Shown: positions 17,602 to 26,436, counted from the first letter of the stretch. The stretch: 64,000 nucleotides of DNA from G963665975 sp963665975 (GCA_963665975.1 OY762508.1:3844001-3908000); one strand, 5' to 3'. Numbers and translations: made by a program. The notes: generated by a model not told the origin, from the letters alone.

Positions 17602-18570
17602 ATGGGGCTTTGGCGGCTATACTTCGGTGGGCACAGTATCTTCCCTATGATTCCGGTAGGCAAATCCCAGCGCTTGCTCCCATGCCCAGGCAAGCTCGGA
17701 TCTGATTTTCAGACTAAGCACAAGAGACAGGTGGCGCCAGCAGCAGCAGTACAGGGCGACGAAAGGCTTCCGCAGCCGTTCGGTAGGCAGGCTTGGCCAA
17801 GATCGCTGAGTGCTGCTGCGGCCAGTCTATGGGATTTCCATCTCGCGTTGGAATCTTTGGACAAGTCCTGGGAGAATCGGGAGAATGCCACCGTCCTCCT
17901 TGAGGAGGAGGCGGCGCGTGTGGAGTCCGGAAAGCCGCTTCGCGTGATTCCTGGCGACATATGCGACGGGGCTTATGCAGCCTGCAGCGAGCACCATCTG
18001 CCGGTGTCGCTTCTAGCTGATCAGGTGCGCGTCGCAGTGCGGTTTACACAACCTCTCAGATTTGAGGGCACACTGGACCTCGATCGCTTTGCGCAGCAGT
18101 GGGTTGGCTCTCATGCCATGCTCCTTGCGCGGCTGGCCGGTCAGAATGGCCGGTGGCAACGGCAGTCGATCAGCGAGCTGGCCAAGGCCTTTTTTCTGAC
18201 AGGTTGCCTGTGTGATCTGGAGAGAGACCTCGCCAGAGATCGCGTGTTTTTTCCTATGGCAGATTTGCAGCAGTTTGGGGTATCTATAGACCATCTGCGC
18301 CAGGGAGTCATGAGCGACGCCATGCGGCGTCTCTTGTGGAAGCAGACGGTGCGCATTCGTGACGCGTTTGCGCGCGGACTCGAAATCGGTAATGATCTTG
18401 CAGGATGGCAACGACGCGCCTTTCGCAAGCATTGGCTTGGCGGACTCTACCTGCTAGCCGAAATCGAAAACCGCAAGTACGATCTGTGGACGCGGCCGTT
18501 TACTCTGTCACGGTGGAGGAAGACACAGTTGCAACTGCAGGTGCTCACCGGAAAAACAAGCTTCAGATAA
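17602..18570 (+). CDS. Divergent squalene/phytoene synthase-like protein
   Basis: The C-terminal two thirds match the head-to-head prenyl synthase fold: LDLDRFAQQWVGSHAMLLARLAG (the YCxxVAGxVG helix), then AKAFFLTGCLCDLERDLARDRVFFPMADLQQFGVS, which aligns with the second Asp-rich motif and the YxPxDxLxxFG block of phytoene and squalene synthases. DxxxD is kept as D205/D209. The first Asp-rich motif (normally DDxxD after YxFCR) is not recognisable: that region reads SLWDFHLALESLDKSW. The protein may be inactive, changed in substrate or regulatory. The start is uncertain: ATG 17602 as given, or 17647. It lies between thrC and purM, all on the plus strand, with no isoprenoid genes nearby. Confidence 0.6.
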   Translation: MGLWRLYFGGHSIFPMIPVGKSQRLLPCPGKLGSDFQTKHKRQVAPAAAVQGDERLPQPFGRQAWPRSLSAAAASLWDFHLALESLDKSWENRENATVLLEEEAARVESGKPLRVIPGDICDGAYAACSEHHLPVSLLADQVRVAVRFTQPLRFEGTLDLDRFAQQWVGSHAMLLARLAGQNGRWQRQSISELAKAFFLTGCLCDLERDLARDRVFFPMADLQQFGVSIDHLRQGVMSDAMRRLLWKQTVRIRDAFARGLEIGNDLAGWQRRAFRKHWLGGLYLLAEIENRKYDLWTRPFTLSRWRKTQLQLQVLTGKTSFR

Positions 18571-18595
18571 GCACTATGCGAGGACTGTAACGATC

Positions 18596-19597
18596 ATGAC
18601 AACCTACCGCGATGCAGGTGTAGATATAGACGCCGGTGATGAGGTAGTCCGACGAATCAAGCCCCTTGTTCGCAAGACCTTTACGCCAGGTGTACTGGCG
18701 GATATCGGTGCGTTCGGTGGTTTCTTCGCGTTGGACGTAGCCCGATACCGTCAACCAGTACTGGTTTCCTCGGTAGATGGAGTAGGGACCAAGCTAAAGG
18801 TGGCGTTTCGGACCGGCAGGCATGATACCATAGGGCAGGATCTTGTCAATCACTGTGTCAATGATATTGCAGTGTGCGGAGCGGATCCCCTGTTTTTCCT
18901 GGATTACTTTTCCACGGGTAACCTGGATGCCGATATCGCAGAACAATTGGTGCGCGGTCTTTCTGAAGCGTGTCGCGCAAACGGATGCGCGCTCATCGGC
19001 GGCGAAACCGCCGAAATGCCCGATATCTATTCGGACGGTGAATATGATCTGGCTGGCACCGTAGTCGGAGTCGTAGAGAAAGAGCAGATCCTGGATGGCA
19101 GCCGCGTCGCATCGGGTGATATTCTTATTGGGATCCCGTCGTCGGGGCTGCATACTAATGGGTACTCGCTTGCCCGCCGGATATTATTCAGCGCGTATAC
19201 AGTACATGATGCTCCAGAAGAATTGGAGGGCGAGACGATTGGGGATGCCCTGCTGCGCGTTCATCGCTCGTATCTCCCGGTGATGCGGGCGCTTCGCAGT
19301 GAGGCGCATGCTTTCGTTCACGTAACCGGCGGAGGTATTCCGGGCAACACCGTGCGTGTTATTCCCAAGCCATTAGGGTTTAGCGTGGACTACCAAGCCT
19401 GGCAACGGCCGGCAATTTTTCGCATAATCCAGCATCTCGGCAAGGTGCCCGAGGAAGACATGCGCCGCACGTTCAATCTTGGCGTCGGATTGATCGTAAT
19501 AGCAGCTGCGTCACGCAAGGATAGTCTGATGAAGACCCTCCAGGAGATGGGAGAAGCCCCGGTTTGCCTGGGAGAAGTCACCGCGCCAGCTTCATAG
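18596..19597 (+). CDS. purM: Phosphoribosylformylglycinamidine cyclo-ligase (AIR synthetase)
   Basis: Fifth step of purine biosynthesis, ATP-dependent ring closure of FGAM to AIR, acting as a cytoplasmic dimer. 333 residues, typical length. Landmarks: TYRDAGVDIDAGDEVVRRIKP at the start, ADIGAFGGFF, SSVDGVGTKLKVAF, HCVNDIAVCGADPLFFLDYF, GCALIGGETAEMPDIY, PSSGLHTNGYSLAR and HVTGGGIPGNTVRV. All ATP and substrate loops look intact. It begins 25 bp after the preceding gene and is followed by plsY. Confidence 0.96.
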   Translation: MTTYRDAGVDIDAGDEVVRRIKPLVRKTFTPGVLADIGAFGGFFALDVARYRQPVLVSSVDGVGTKLKVAFRTGRHDTIGQDLVNHCVNDIAVCGADPLFFLDYFSTGNLDADIAEQLVRGLSEACRANGCALIGGETAEMPDIYSDGEYDLAGTVVGVVEKEQILDGSRVASGDILIGIPSSGLHTNGYSLARRILFSAYTVHDAPEELEGETIGDALLRVHRSYLPVMRALRSEAHAFVHVTGGGIPGNTVRVIPKPLGFSVDYQAWQRPAIFRIIQHLGKVPEEDMRRTFNLGVGLIVIAAASRKDSLMKTLQEMGEAPVCLGEVTAPAS

Positions 19598-19692
19598 CGC
19601 AGGTGGCGTGCAACTCGTTCCAGGGAACAACCCACAGGCATTGAATAGTTTCACAATATCGTCCTATTGCATAGACCAACTCACCATAGCGG

Positions 19693-20376
19693 ATGATATC
19701 GGTTACGATAATTGTTGTGCTTAGCTATTTGGCAGGCTCTATACCGGGTAGCGTATGGATCGGCATGTGGCTGTATGGGGTGGATGTGCGAGACCACGGG
19801 AGCCGTAACGCTGGGGCAACCAATGTATTCCGTGTGCTGGGGTGGAAAGCGGGTGTGCTGTCAGCACTTGTTGACGTCGGCAAGGGTCTGCTTGCTGCGG
19901 GTGTCATCGCGACCATTCGGGTGGATGGTTTGCCGTCTGGATTCGAATTCTGGCATGTAGAAACCTCTGTGCGACTGTTAGCTGGCATTGCGACAATTCT
20001 TGGGCACATGTTTCCCATCTGGGCCCGCTTTAGGGGTGGAAAAGGGGTGAATACGACGGCAGGCGTGTTGTTTGCCTTAACGCCGATCACGATGTGGGTG
20101 ACCGTGGCCGTTTTCGTGATTGTGCTGATCGCGTTTCGGTATGTATCTCTGGCCTCACTTAGCGCCGCCACTGTATTTCCAGCTGCCGTCGCGATTCGCA
20201 AGTACGTATTCCACATCGACTCCCTTGATGCGAGCATACTCGTCTTTAGCGTGGTGTTCGCAATCGGCATCGTAATTGCGCACCGCACCAATATTAGACG
20301 GTTGCTAAATGGAACGGAGAATCGTATCCATAGCTTCCGGCTAGCTCCCGGAATGCGCGGCCGCGGCGAGCTCTGA
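19693..20376 (+). CDS. plsY: Acyl-phosphate glycerol-3-phosphate acyltransferase (PlsY)
   Basis: Inner-membrane enzyme that transfers the acyl group from acyl-phosphate to glycerol 3-phosphate, the first step of phospholipid synthesis in most bacteria. 227 residues with several hydrophobic segments. The three PlsY motifs are visible: motif 1 YLAGSIPGSVWIGMWLYGVDVRDHGSRNAGATNVFRVLG, motif 2 ATILGHMFPIWARFRGGKGVNTTAGV, and motif 3 in IVIAHRTNIRRLLNGTENR. It lies 33 bp upstream of gpsA, which makes the glycerol 3-phosphate substrate, so the pair forms one functional unit. Confidence 0.95.
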   Translation: MISVTIIVVLSYLAGSIPGSVWIGMWLYGVDVRDHGSRNAGATNVFRVLGWKAGVLSALVDVGKGLLAAGVIATIRVDGLPSGFEFWHVETSVRLLAGIATILGHMFPIWARFRGGKGVNTTAGVLFALTPITMWVTVAVFVIVLIAFRYVSLASLSAATVFPAAVAIRKYVFHIDSLDASILVFSVVFAIGIVIAHRTNIRRLLNGTENRIHSFRLAPGMRGRGEL

Positions 20377-20409
20377 CCGCTGATCTGTCCAACGCGACAG
20401 CGAATTATT

Positions 20410-21435
20410 GTGGATACTTCTGTTTCTGTGCTGGGTGCCGGAAGCTGGGGCACCGCGTTGGCTGTCAGCCTCGCGGCGAGCGGGCACCGGACGATGCTTT
20501 GGGCGCGGCGGCCCGTGGCCGTGGCAGCCATGGCCGGTAAGCGGCACAATCCGCTGTATCTGCCGGACGTACGCATTCCCGATGCGGTGCATGTCACTGG
20601 AGATCTGGGTACAGCCGCGCGTGGTTCGCGCATATGGGTGATTGCGACGCCGTCGCATGCGGTGCGGAGCCTTGCAGAGCGCCTCAAGCCCTTCACTGCG
20701 AGTGACGTGATCATCGTGTCGGTAGCGAAAGGCATCGAACAGGACTCGCTTTTTACGACGACGCAGGTGCTGGCAGACAGCCTCGCGCCCTCGGTTTCCA
20801 TGGAGCACATTGGCGTACTCTACGGGCCAAGTCATGCAGAGGAGGTGGCGGCCGGCAAGCCAACGACCCTGGTCGCGGCAACTCCGAACATCGCCGTAGC
20901 AGAATGCATTCAGTCCATGTTTATGTCCACCACGCTTCGCGTGTACGTAAACAACGACGTGCTCGGCGTAGAAATAGGCGGCTCCGTCAAGAACGTGATG
21001 GCGATTGCCGCAGGTATTGGTGATGGGATTGGTTATGGGGATAACGCGAAGGCGGCACTGATCACGCGTGGTATTGCCGAAATTCAGCGTCTGGGCGTTG
21101 CTATGGGCGCCAATCCGGCAACGTTTGCAGGACTGACAGGTATCGGAGATCTGGTCGTAACCTGCACCAGCCGCCATAGTCGGAACCGGCGCCTCGGAGA
21201 GCAGATCGGGCGCGGCATGACACCAGAGGAGGCACAAGCTTCCATGCTTATGGTGGCGGAAGGTGTCCGGACGGCGGCGGCAACCCGGGCCCTGGCGCAC
21301 AGGTATGGCATCGAGATGCCTATAACGGAAGCCGTGAACACCATCCTGTTCGAAGGCAAGAAACCTGCTGACGCCGTGCACGAACTTATGACGCGTGCGG
21401 CGAAGCAGGAGGATTGGTATGCCGAGCTGGCATAG
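20410..21435 (+). CDS. gpsA: Glycerol-3-phosphate dehydrogenase [NAD(P)+]
   Basis: Reduces dihydroxyacetone phosphate to sn-glycerol 3-phosphate for phospholipids. Starts with GTG at 20410; 341 residues. The dinucleotide-binding loop is VLGAGSWGTALAVSLAASGH near the N-terminus. VSVAKGIE, GPSHAEEVAAGKPTTLV, and the catalytic Lys in EIGGSVKNVMAIAAGIGDG follow, then GLTGIGDLVVTCTSRHSRNRRLG and the C-terminal helix PITEAVNTILFEGKKP. Directly after plsY on the same strand. Confidence 0.96.
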   Translation: MDTSVSVLGAGSWGTALAVSLAASGHRTMLWARRPVAVAAMAGKRHNPLYLPDVRIPDAVHVTGDLGTAARGSRIWVIATPSHAVRSLAERLKPFTASDVIIVSVAKGIEQDSLFTTTQVLADSLAPSVSMEHIGVLYGPSHAEEVAAGKPTTLVAATPNIAVAECIQSMFMSTTLRVYVNNDVLGVEIGGSVKNVMAIAAGIGDGIGYGDNAKAALITRGIAEIQRLGVAMGANPATFAGLTGIGDLVVTCTSRHSRNRRLGEQIGRGMTPEEAQASMLMVAEGVRTAAATRALAHRYGIEMPITEAVNTILFEGKKPADAVHELMTRAAKQEDWYAELA

Positions 21436-21461
21436 GTGTGTCTGTCGTAAACTCGCATGTC

Positions 21462-22145
21462 ATGACGCTGCAGCAGCTATCACGCTGGATTGCTCGCGGT
21501 GAAGGAGCTTTCCTGGAATTCAAGAAGCGAGTTCCTGCGCCGGAGAGAGTGGCCAAGGAAGTCATCGCGTTCGCTAATACACGCGGCGGCCGGGTGCTAA
21601 TCGGAATTCAGGATGACGGGTCTGTCGTGGGCGTGAAGGATGCAGCAGAAGAGGAATATGCGCTTGAGCAGGCTCTTGCACGACACTCCGATCCACCCGT
21701 AGCCTTCGCAATTGAACGCGTGCCAGTGACCAGTAAGCGGGACGCCATCGTTGTCATGGTGCGGGAGAGTCGCAACAAGCCGCATTTTCTGGTCCATGGC
21801 GGTGCGCGAACGGCCTATATCCGCGTGGACGACATGAGTCTGGAGGCTAGCCGCGAAGCAGTGAGGCTCATGCGGCCACGGGAAGAGGACGTGTTGATCA
21901 AGATTCGGGAAAAGGAGCGGCTATTGCTACGCTACCTGGATCACTACGGGAAGATTAATGTGCGGCAGTTTGCCCGGCTTGCCGGAATATCGCGCAAGAT
22001 GGCCTCACATACGTTGGTGCTCTTGACACGAGCCGATATGCTGGAGCACCACCCCGATAACAACGAGGACTTCTTTACGCACGGTAAGGAATTGTTGGAT
22101 GCGTACCAGACACGGCCTGCGCCTCGAAGGCATCAGCACTCGTAG
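21462..22145 (+). CDS. AlbA_2 (Schlafen-like) domain protein with C-terminal winged helix
   Basis: The ATG at 21462 gives 227 residues; the frame is also open to a TTG at 21414 inside gpsA. The N-terminal half is an AlbA_2 fold: GEGAFLEFKKRVPAPERVAKEVIAFANTRGGRVLIGIQDDGSVVGV, the usual ExK then AFANTxGGxxxxGVxDDG pattern. The C-terminal part, RLLLRYLDHYGKINVRQFARLAGISRKMASHTLVLLTRADML, is a winged-helix DNA-binding segment. Such proteins are commonly annotated as ATP-binding or transcriptional regulators; some relatives act in defence or nucleic-acid processing. Target and ligand are unknown. It is followed by a strong terminator at 22256. Confidence 0.75.
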   Translation: MTLQQLSRWIARGEGAFLEFKKRVPAPERVAKEVIAFANTRGGRVLIGIQDDGSVVGVKDAAEEEYALEQALARHSDPPVAFAIERVPVTSKRDAIVVMVRESRNKPHFLVHGGARTAYIRVDDMSLEASREAVRLMRPREEDVLIKIREKERLLLRYLDHYGKINVRQFARLAGISRKMASHTLVLLTRADMLEHHPDNNEDFFTHGKELLDAYQTRPAPRRHQHS

Positions 22146-22255
22146 ACGTAGCATCATGGGCTAACCGCCATGACCGCATACAACTGTAATACCAAAGGTT
22201 TGTCCGGCATGGTCCAGATGCATGGCAGGGCGCACGCCTGTTAACCGAGGAATCA

Positions 22256-22293
22256 CGTGTGCGCATGGTTCGCCTGCGCACACGCCTATTTTT
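22256..22293 (+). terminator. Intrinsic terminator
   Basis: Perfect 10-bp stem CGTGTGCGCA (22256-22265) with TGCGCACACG (22275-22284), 9-nt loop, then CCTATTTTT. The T-run lies over the last codons of the minus-strand thioredoxin gene, so the hairpin separates convergent transcription from the AlbA_2 gene and from the minus-strand side. Confidence 0.85.
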
Positions 22294-23372
22294 CTGGCTT
22301 GAAGACATCTGCGAGAATGTCAAGGAGTTTGCCCTCGCGAAGCGCGTCGTCTGAGGCAATGATCATACCCTCCTTGTTTACAAGGATGGGCCTTGGAAAA
22401 GATGTGATTTCGAAGTTCTTCCTGACGGCGCTGTCGTCCTCCCGACTCACCACCGTGTGCAGCCACGGCATTGGATACTGATCATTACGGAAGGTGGCAA
22501 CGCTGCTGGAATCCTCCATCATGGAGACGCTCAGTATTTCGAATCCCAAGTCATGGTAGGTTTCGTACGCCGTATGCATATCAGGCAACTCCTTGATGCA
22601 CGGAGCGCACCAGGTGCCCCAGAAGTCGATCAAATAGATATTCTGGCGCAGGTCCTGGTCCGTGTAGGTTACATTCGCATCCTCGAGTGAGACAAAAGAG
22701 AATGCAGGCGCCGGCCTTCCCGCCTGCACTGCCCGATCGACGCTGAATTCCCTTCTTATCTCCTCAGCTTCTGACGTGTCGCCGTGCTCTGACTGGAGTT
22801 GCGCATAGTAGCGCCATTTCAGTTCGTCATTGCCCATGTGGTCCGCAATTTCAATGCCGCGCTGCAGGAACTGCGCCCGCACATCTGGATCCGGATGCTG
22901 ATCAATGACGCGTTGCACGTAGGCGGTTTTCTGCACGGAATCCTGTGCTATGCTGGAAATGCTGTAGAATTGATTGGACGCGCCCCAATGGTACCAGGCT
23001 TCGTAAGACCACAATGGAGAATCCGGAGGGACCGTATCCAGCGTCTGCCGCGCAAGAAGAGAATCAGCATCCGTGGGCTCCAACTCATCGAAGTAGCGCA
23101 TCATGAGCCACTGCCTGAGCAGTGGATCTTGTTCCTTTTCCATGTGGTCACGTACGGGCGCGCGAAGTTCCGCAAGGAACGCCTCAAAATCACCAGGCAT
23201 CCGGTCGCCGCCGCTGTCCTGATAAGCGAAGCCGATCTTGCGTTCTCGCTGCTCTACGTCCACATAGGTTGCTGCAATGCCTGCAATCGTGGCGGGATTA
23301 GACTGAAAGGTGATCTCCGTATCTCCCGCCGACATGTAGGCGGGGTCGAAGCGTAAATACCTGTGCACATGG
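22286..23372 (-). pseudogene. TlpA-family thioredoxin-like protein, 3' part of a split gene
   Basis: This frame encodes the C-terminal part of an exported TlpA/ResA-like thiol oxidoreductase. It begins with a beta-strand segment (HRYLRFDPAYMSAGDTEITF), continues with a helical region, and ends in a thioredoxin fold: IYLIDFWGTWCAPCIKELP with the CxxC, ILSVSMMEDSS, and the cis-Pro neighbourhood ITSFPRPILVNKEG. There is no signal peptide, and an in-frame TAA lies just upstream; a TTG at 23422 is the only start before that stop. The missing N-terminus is found 2.1 kb away at 25510-26124. Joining the two at the shared CACATGG gives VIDNVDGHVHRYLRFDP in one frame. A shortened cytoplasmic product could still be made, but export is lost. 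Confidence 0.75.
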
Positions 23373-23592
23373 ATGTTGCTTGCGCATGCGTTTCGGTGGG
23401 TTGTTCCGTGTTCCGAGACCAAGATAACACCAACGGAACGTTACACCTGCCGAAACGGCGGCCTTCTTGAGCTTATGGACATTATGGCGTACCATAGTAG
23501 GCCATCAAAACCGGAGGCAGAATGAGCATCAAACAAGATTCCGGGACGTGTTGCTAACGTCCGAATCCGGACGGCGTGTGTACCGGGCTATC

Positions 23593-23751
23593 ATGGCTGA
23601 ACGGAAGGATTGGAACGGACCGATCCGCAAGACGATTACCCGGCTGGACCTGGAAGAATGGGCCGAGGCGCATCCGTCCTATCTGACGGCGGTAACGGAG
23701 GCGCAACGCGCCATTGACCGGTACGAAGCGGAACGCACGGCTGCGGCATGA
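23593..23751 (+). CDS. Small hypothetical protein (uncertain)
   Basis: From ATG 23593 it would encode 52 residues, MAERKDWNGPIRKTITRLDL then EEWAEAHPSYLTAVTEAQRA, a charged, helix-rich protein that looks more like a real product than random frame. The same frame is open upstream to a TTG at 23467. A strong GGAGG followed by ATG at 23523-23525 lies in a different frame and reaches only 11 codons, which could mean an indel in the true 5' end. The stop overlaps the next ATG as ATGA. Not recognised. Confidence 0.35.
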   Translation: MAERKDWNGPIRKTITRLDLEEWAEAHPSYLTAVTEAQRAIDRYEAERTAAA

Positions 23752-23939
23752 ACGAGCCGCCTGCCGAAACGTCTGCCCTGCCCTGCGTAGCGTGGCGCGT
23801 GCGTGCGTGTACGCACACGGTACTACCTCTTCCTATTGACACCTTCAATCGATTCTCGGGCGTTCTGGCGCGTTCTACGGCGTGCGTTGCTTTTCGGGAG
23901 TTTCTTGACTCGCCACACGCGCGCGCACGAGCGAATTGA
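23748..23939 (+). CDS. Small hypothetical ORF, coupled by ATGA overlap (uncertain)
   Basis: Encodes 63 residues (MNEPPAETSALPCVAWRVRA onward) with no recognisable motif. Its ATG overlaps the previous stop by four bases, the usual sign of translational coupling. Composition is Arg/Ala/Ser-rich and could be chance, so confidence is low. Confidence 0.25.
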   Translation: MNEPPAETSALPCVAWRVRACTHTVLPLPIDTFNRFSGVLARSTACVAFREFLDSPHARARAN

Positions 23940-23977
23940 TTGATCTTGGATTCACGCATACGCTCGGAGGCGCGCAA

Positions 23978-25465
23978 ATGGACGAATCGTTGTTGGCATT
24001 GGCTTTGATCCTTGTAACCGTTCTGGCAGGAATGAATCTTGCCTGCGTTGATGATACGACGCAATTACGAAAAGCAGCCGAACGGGGCGATGCCGAAGCC
24101 CAGTACGAGGTGGGCCAGAGGTACGAATACGGTTGGGACGTTCCAGAGAACTATTCCGAGGCTGCGAAGTGGTACCGTTTGGCTGCCGAACAGGGGCTTG
24201 CCAAAGCTCAAAACAGCCTGGGCTGGATGTACTTCGATTCCGACGTTCTGTATGACGAACTGGAAGCCGTTAAGTGGTTACGTCTGGCTGCCGAACAGGG
24301 ATATGGTGAGATCGAGTTGGTACATGTCGAACACATTATTGAACTACGTAAAGCTGCCGAACAGGGCGATGCTGACGCTTCATTCGACCTGTCTGAACAG
24401 TACAGCACTATCAATAATAATGGCTTCGCTAATAGGGGTGTTAAGTATGACAATCAGGAAGCCGTTAAGTGGTTACGTCTGGCTGCCGAACAGGGACATG
24501 CTTTAGCCTCGGAATATTTGGCAGAGATGGAAATCAACGAAAAGATGTTCAATGCTGCCAAACAGGGCGATTCCGAAGCCCAATACGGGGTGGGCGCTTT
24601 GTGCGCCGATGGCTGGTTGGCCTACGGTGGCGTTCCGGACTTAACTCTAAATATGGCCGAAGCTGCGAAGTGGTACCGTCGGGCAGCCGTACAGGGACAT
24701 GCCGAGGCCCAATACAGCCTGGGCGACCTGTACGCCAACGGCAAGGTCGGGGAGTTGAGAATTTCGGAAGTAGCGCAGAATTTCGGAGAGGCTGCGAGGT
24801 GGTATCGTTGGGCAGCCGAACAGGGACATGCCAAAGCCCAATACGAACTGGGCTTGATGTACGCCAACGGAAATGGCGTTTCGAAGAACGATTCCACAAC
24901 CGCCTACTGGTACCGTCGGGCAGCCGAACAGGGACATGCCGGGGCCATGGGAGCTTTACGTCTGGCAGCCCTACAGGGCGATGCCGCAGCCCAATTCAAT
25001 CTGGCCTTGATGTACGACTACGGTGAGGGCATTCCGGAGAATGATTCCGAAGCTGTGAGGTGGTATCGTCTGGCAGCCGAACAAGGCGATGCCAAAGCCC
25101 AATTCAATCTGGCCGCGATGTACTTGTTCGGCGAGGGCATTCCAGAGAACTATTCCGAGGCTGCGAAGTGGCACCGTCTGGCAGCCGAACAGGGCGATGC
25201 TGACGCCCAATTCAACCTGGGCTTGCAGTACTTCTACGGTTGGGGCGTTTCGGAAGATAATTCCAAAGCCGCGAGGTGGTTACGTCGGGCAGCCGAACAG
25301 GGCAATGCCAAAGCCCAATACGAACTGGGCAAGATATACTACGACGGCTATGGTGTTTCGGAAGATTATTCCAAAGCCACCGAGTGGTTTTGTATGGCAG
25401 CCGAACAGGGACACGCCGAGGCCCAAAGCTGGCTTAACATGCGGCCCCACATTGCTTGCGATTGA
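23978..25465 (+). CDS. Sel1-repeat lipoprotein
   Basis: The ATG at 23978 is preferred to the upstream start because GGAGG (23965-23969) precedes it with 8-nt spacing and a lipoprotein signal follows (MDESLLALALILVTVLAGMNLAC, candidate lipidated Cys at residue 23). The mature 470 residues are about a dozen Sel1-like repeats of roughly 36 residues with the consensus AAEQGxAxAQFNLGLMYxxGxGVxExxxEAxxWYRxA. Sel1 repeats form alpha-alpha superhelices that act as protein-interaction scaffolds. Neighbouring repeats are very similar in DNA, showing recent expansion. The gene sits in the insert that splits the thioredoxin gene and has its own ribosome-binding site. Partner proteins are unknown. Confidence 0.88.
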   Translation: MDESLLALALILVTVLAGMNLACVDDTTQLRKAAERGDAEAQYEVGQRYEYGWDVPENYSEAAKWYRLAAEQGLAKAQNSLGWMYFDSDVLYDELEAVKWLRLAAEQGYGEIELVHVEHIIELRKAAEQGDADASFDLSEQYSTINNNGFANRGVKYDNQEAVKWLRLAAEQGHALASEYLAEMEINEKMFNAAKQGDSEAQYGVGALCADGWLAYGGVPDLTLNMAEAAKWYRRAAVQGHAEAQYSLGDLYANGKVGELRISEVAQNFGEAARWYRWAAEQGHAKAQYELGLMYANGNGVSKNDSTTAYWYRRAAEQGHAGAMGALRLAALQGDAAAQFNLALMYDYGEGIPENDSEAVRWYRLAAEQGDAKAQFNLAAMYLFGEGIPENYSEAAKWHRLAAEQGDADAQFNLGLQYFYGWGVSEDNSKAARWLRRAAEQGNAKAQYELGKIYYDGYGVSEDYSKATEWFCMAAEQGHAEAQSWLNMRPHIACD

Positions 25466-25509
25466 GGGCCTTCACACGCCGAGATAGCGCGCCAGTCCGT
25501 CGTGATGTC

Positions 25510-26124
25510 CACATGGCCGTCCACATTGTCAATGACGCTATAATAGTCGCCATCGTTATCCCAGAAGGGACCCTCTGGGTCGAATGCGATGCGGTCATAT
25601 TGCGTACCGGCTACCGTAATGTCGTAAGTGAATCCTACTCTTGAGGTCATTGAAAAACGGACCTGGTATGCCAGCGTATCGGTCTCTGCTGCAATGCGGG
25701 CAGTAAACAGGTTGTCGTCAAGTCGATCCATCAGGGTATCCTGGTCGTCGGGAGACGTGGTGACCACCCATACGCTGTCAATGTCATTCGTCGGGCTGAT
25801 TGCGGCGAGACCGACCTCCAATTCAACGGAGCCAGCCTCTGTGACGACCAGGGGGAACTCCTGCGTTTCGTGATGGACTCCCATCACGTACATGCCATAT
25901 CCTCCGGGCTCGGGGAGCGTAAGGGAAAAGCGCCCGCTCCGCTCCGTCATGACCACATGAGTCGTATCCGTATTTGTGGGCCCATCTTCCACCCACGCAT
26001 GCGCTTTCTGCATGGGCTGGCCATCGGCGCCAAGCAGAATTCCGCTTACGACGACCTGGGATTTGGCAGGTAACGGAATTCCGATGAGAAAGACGGACAG
26101 CACAATCCAGGCAGGTCGTGTCAT
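25510..26124 (-). pseudogene. TlpA-family thioredoxin-like protein, 5' part of a split gene
   Basis: The ATG at 26124 starts an export signal (MTRPAWIVLSVFLIGIPLPA, then KSQ). A carboxypeptidase-regulatory-like beta domain follows (VSGILLGADGQPMQKAHAWV to SGRFSLTLPEPGGYGMYVMG), then a second beta region ending DYYSVIDNVDGHV at the CACATGG repeat. Beyond that the frame runs into the inserted DNA antisense to the Sel1 gene and stops at 25366. The thioredoxin domain is absent from this piece and lies at 22286-23372. A product from here would be a secreted protein without the CxxC active site. An alternative upstream ATG is at 26160. Confidence 0.75.
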
Positions 26125-26160
26125 TAGGATGTCGGACCCTGGTTGAATTGTTGTAAGCAT

Positions 26161-26436
26161 GCATGTAGTGACCGTTAGCGGAACGCTTTGAAGTCCTTAC
26201 GGGTCCTTCATTTTCGGTGTCCCAGGATTTTGGAGATGCGCTGGAGGGAGGGGGATACTGCCCTTGTCGGAAGTGACAACCCCCGGCTGGGCACTGATTG
26301 GTAATCCGGTACGCTCTCGCAGTTCGCAGTCAGGCCTGGTCTTGTGAGAATCGTAGTACTTAATGAATCATACGTCCGGGTAATTATCGTATATTGCATC
26401 AGGGTATTTAGTTAAACCCGTTATTGTCCCCGGAGC
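26161..26436. other. Divergent intergenic region
   Basis: Lies between the minus-strand thioredoxin 5' fragment and the plus-strand topoisomerase gene, so it should hold promoters for both. A weak TATATTG at about 26390 resembles the Bacteroidota -7 element, but no good -33 match was found. No ORF or RNA supported. Confidence 0.35.

Larger units (their letters stand above)
23373..25516 (+). mobile_element. 2.14-kb insert carrying a Sel1-repeat lipoprotein gene inside a tlpA-like gene
   Basis: The segment is bounded by a 7-bp direct repeat CACATGG (23366-23372 and 25510-25516). Deleting it fuses the two thioredoxin gene pieces exactly in frame. It carries two possible small ORFs (23593-23751 and 23748-23939) and the Sel1 gene at 23978-25465, all plus strand, opposite to the interrupted gene. 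No transposase, integrase or clear terminal inverted repeats were found. A 9-bp direct repeat TTGCTTGCG occurs near both ends (23376-23384 and 25452-25460). The mechanism is not evident; it may be illegitimate recombination or a non-autonomous element. Confidence 0.6.

Noticed and set aside
19725..20810. Long minus-strand open frame (361 codons)
   Set aside because: Antisense to plsY and gpsA; Ser/Thr/Arg-rich composition and no motif.
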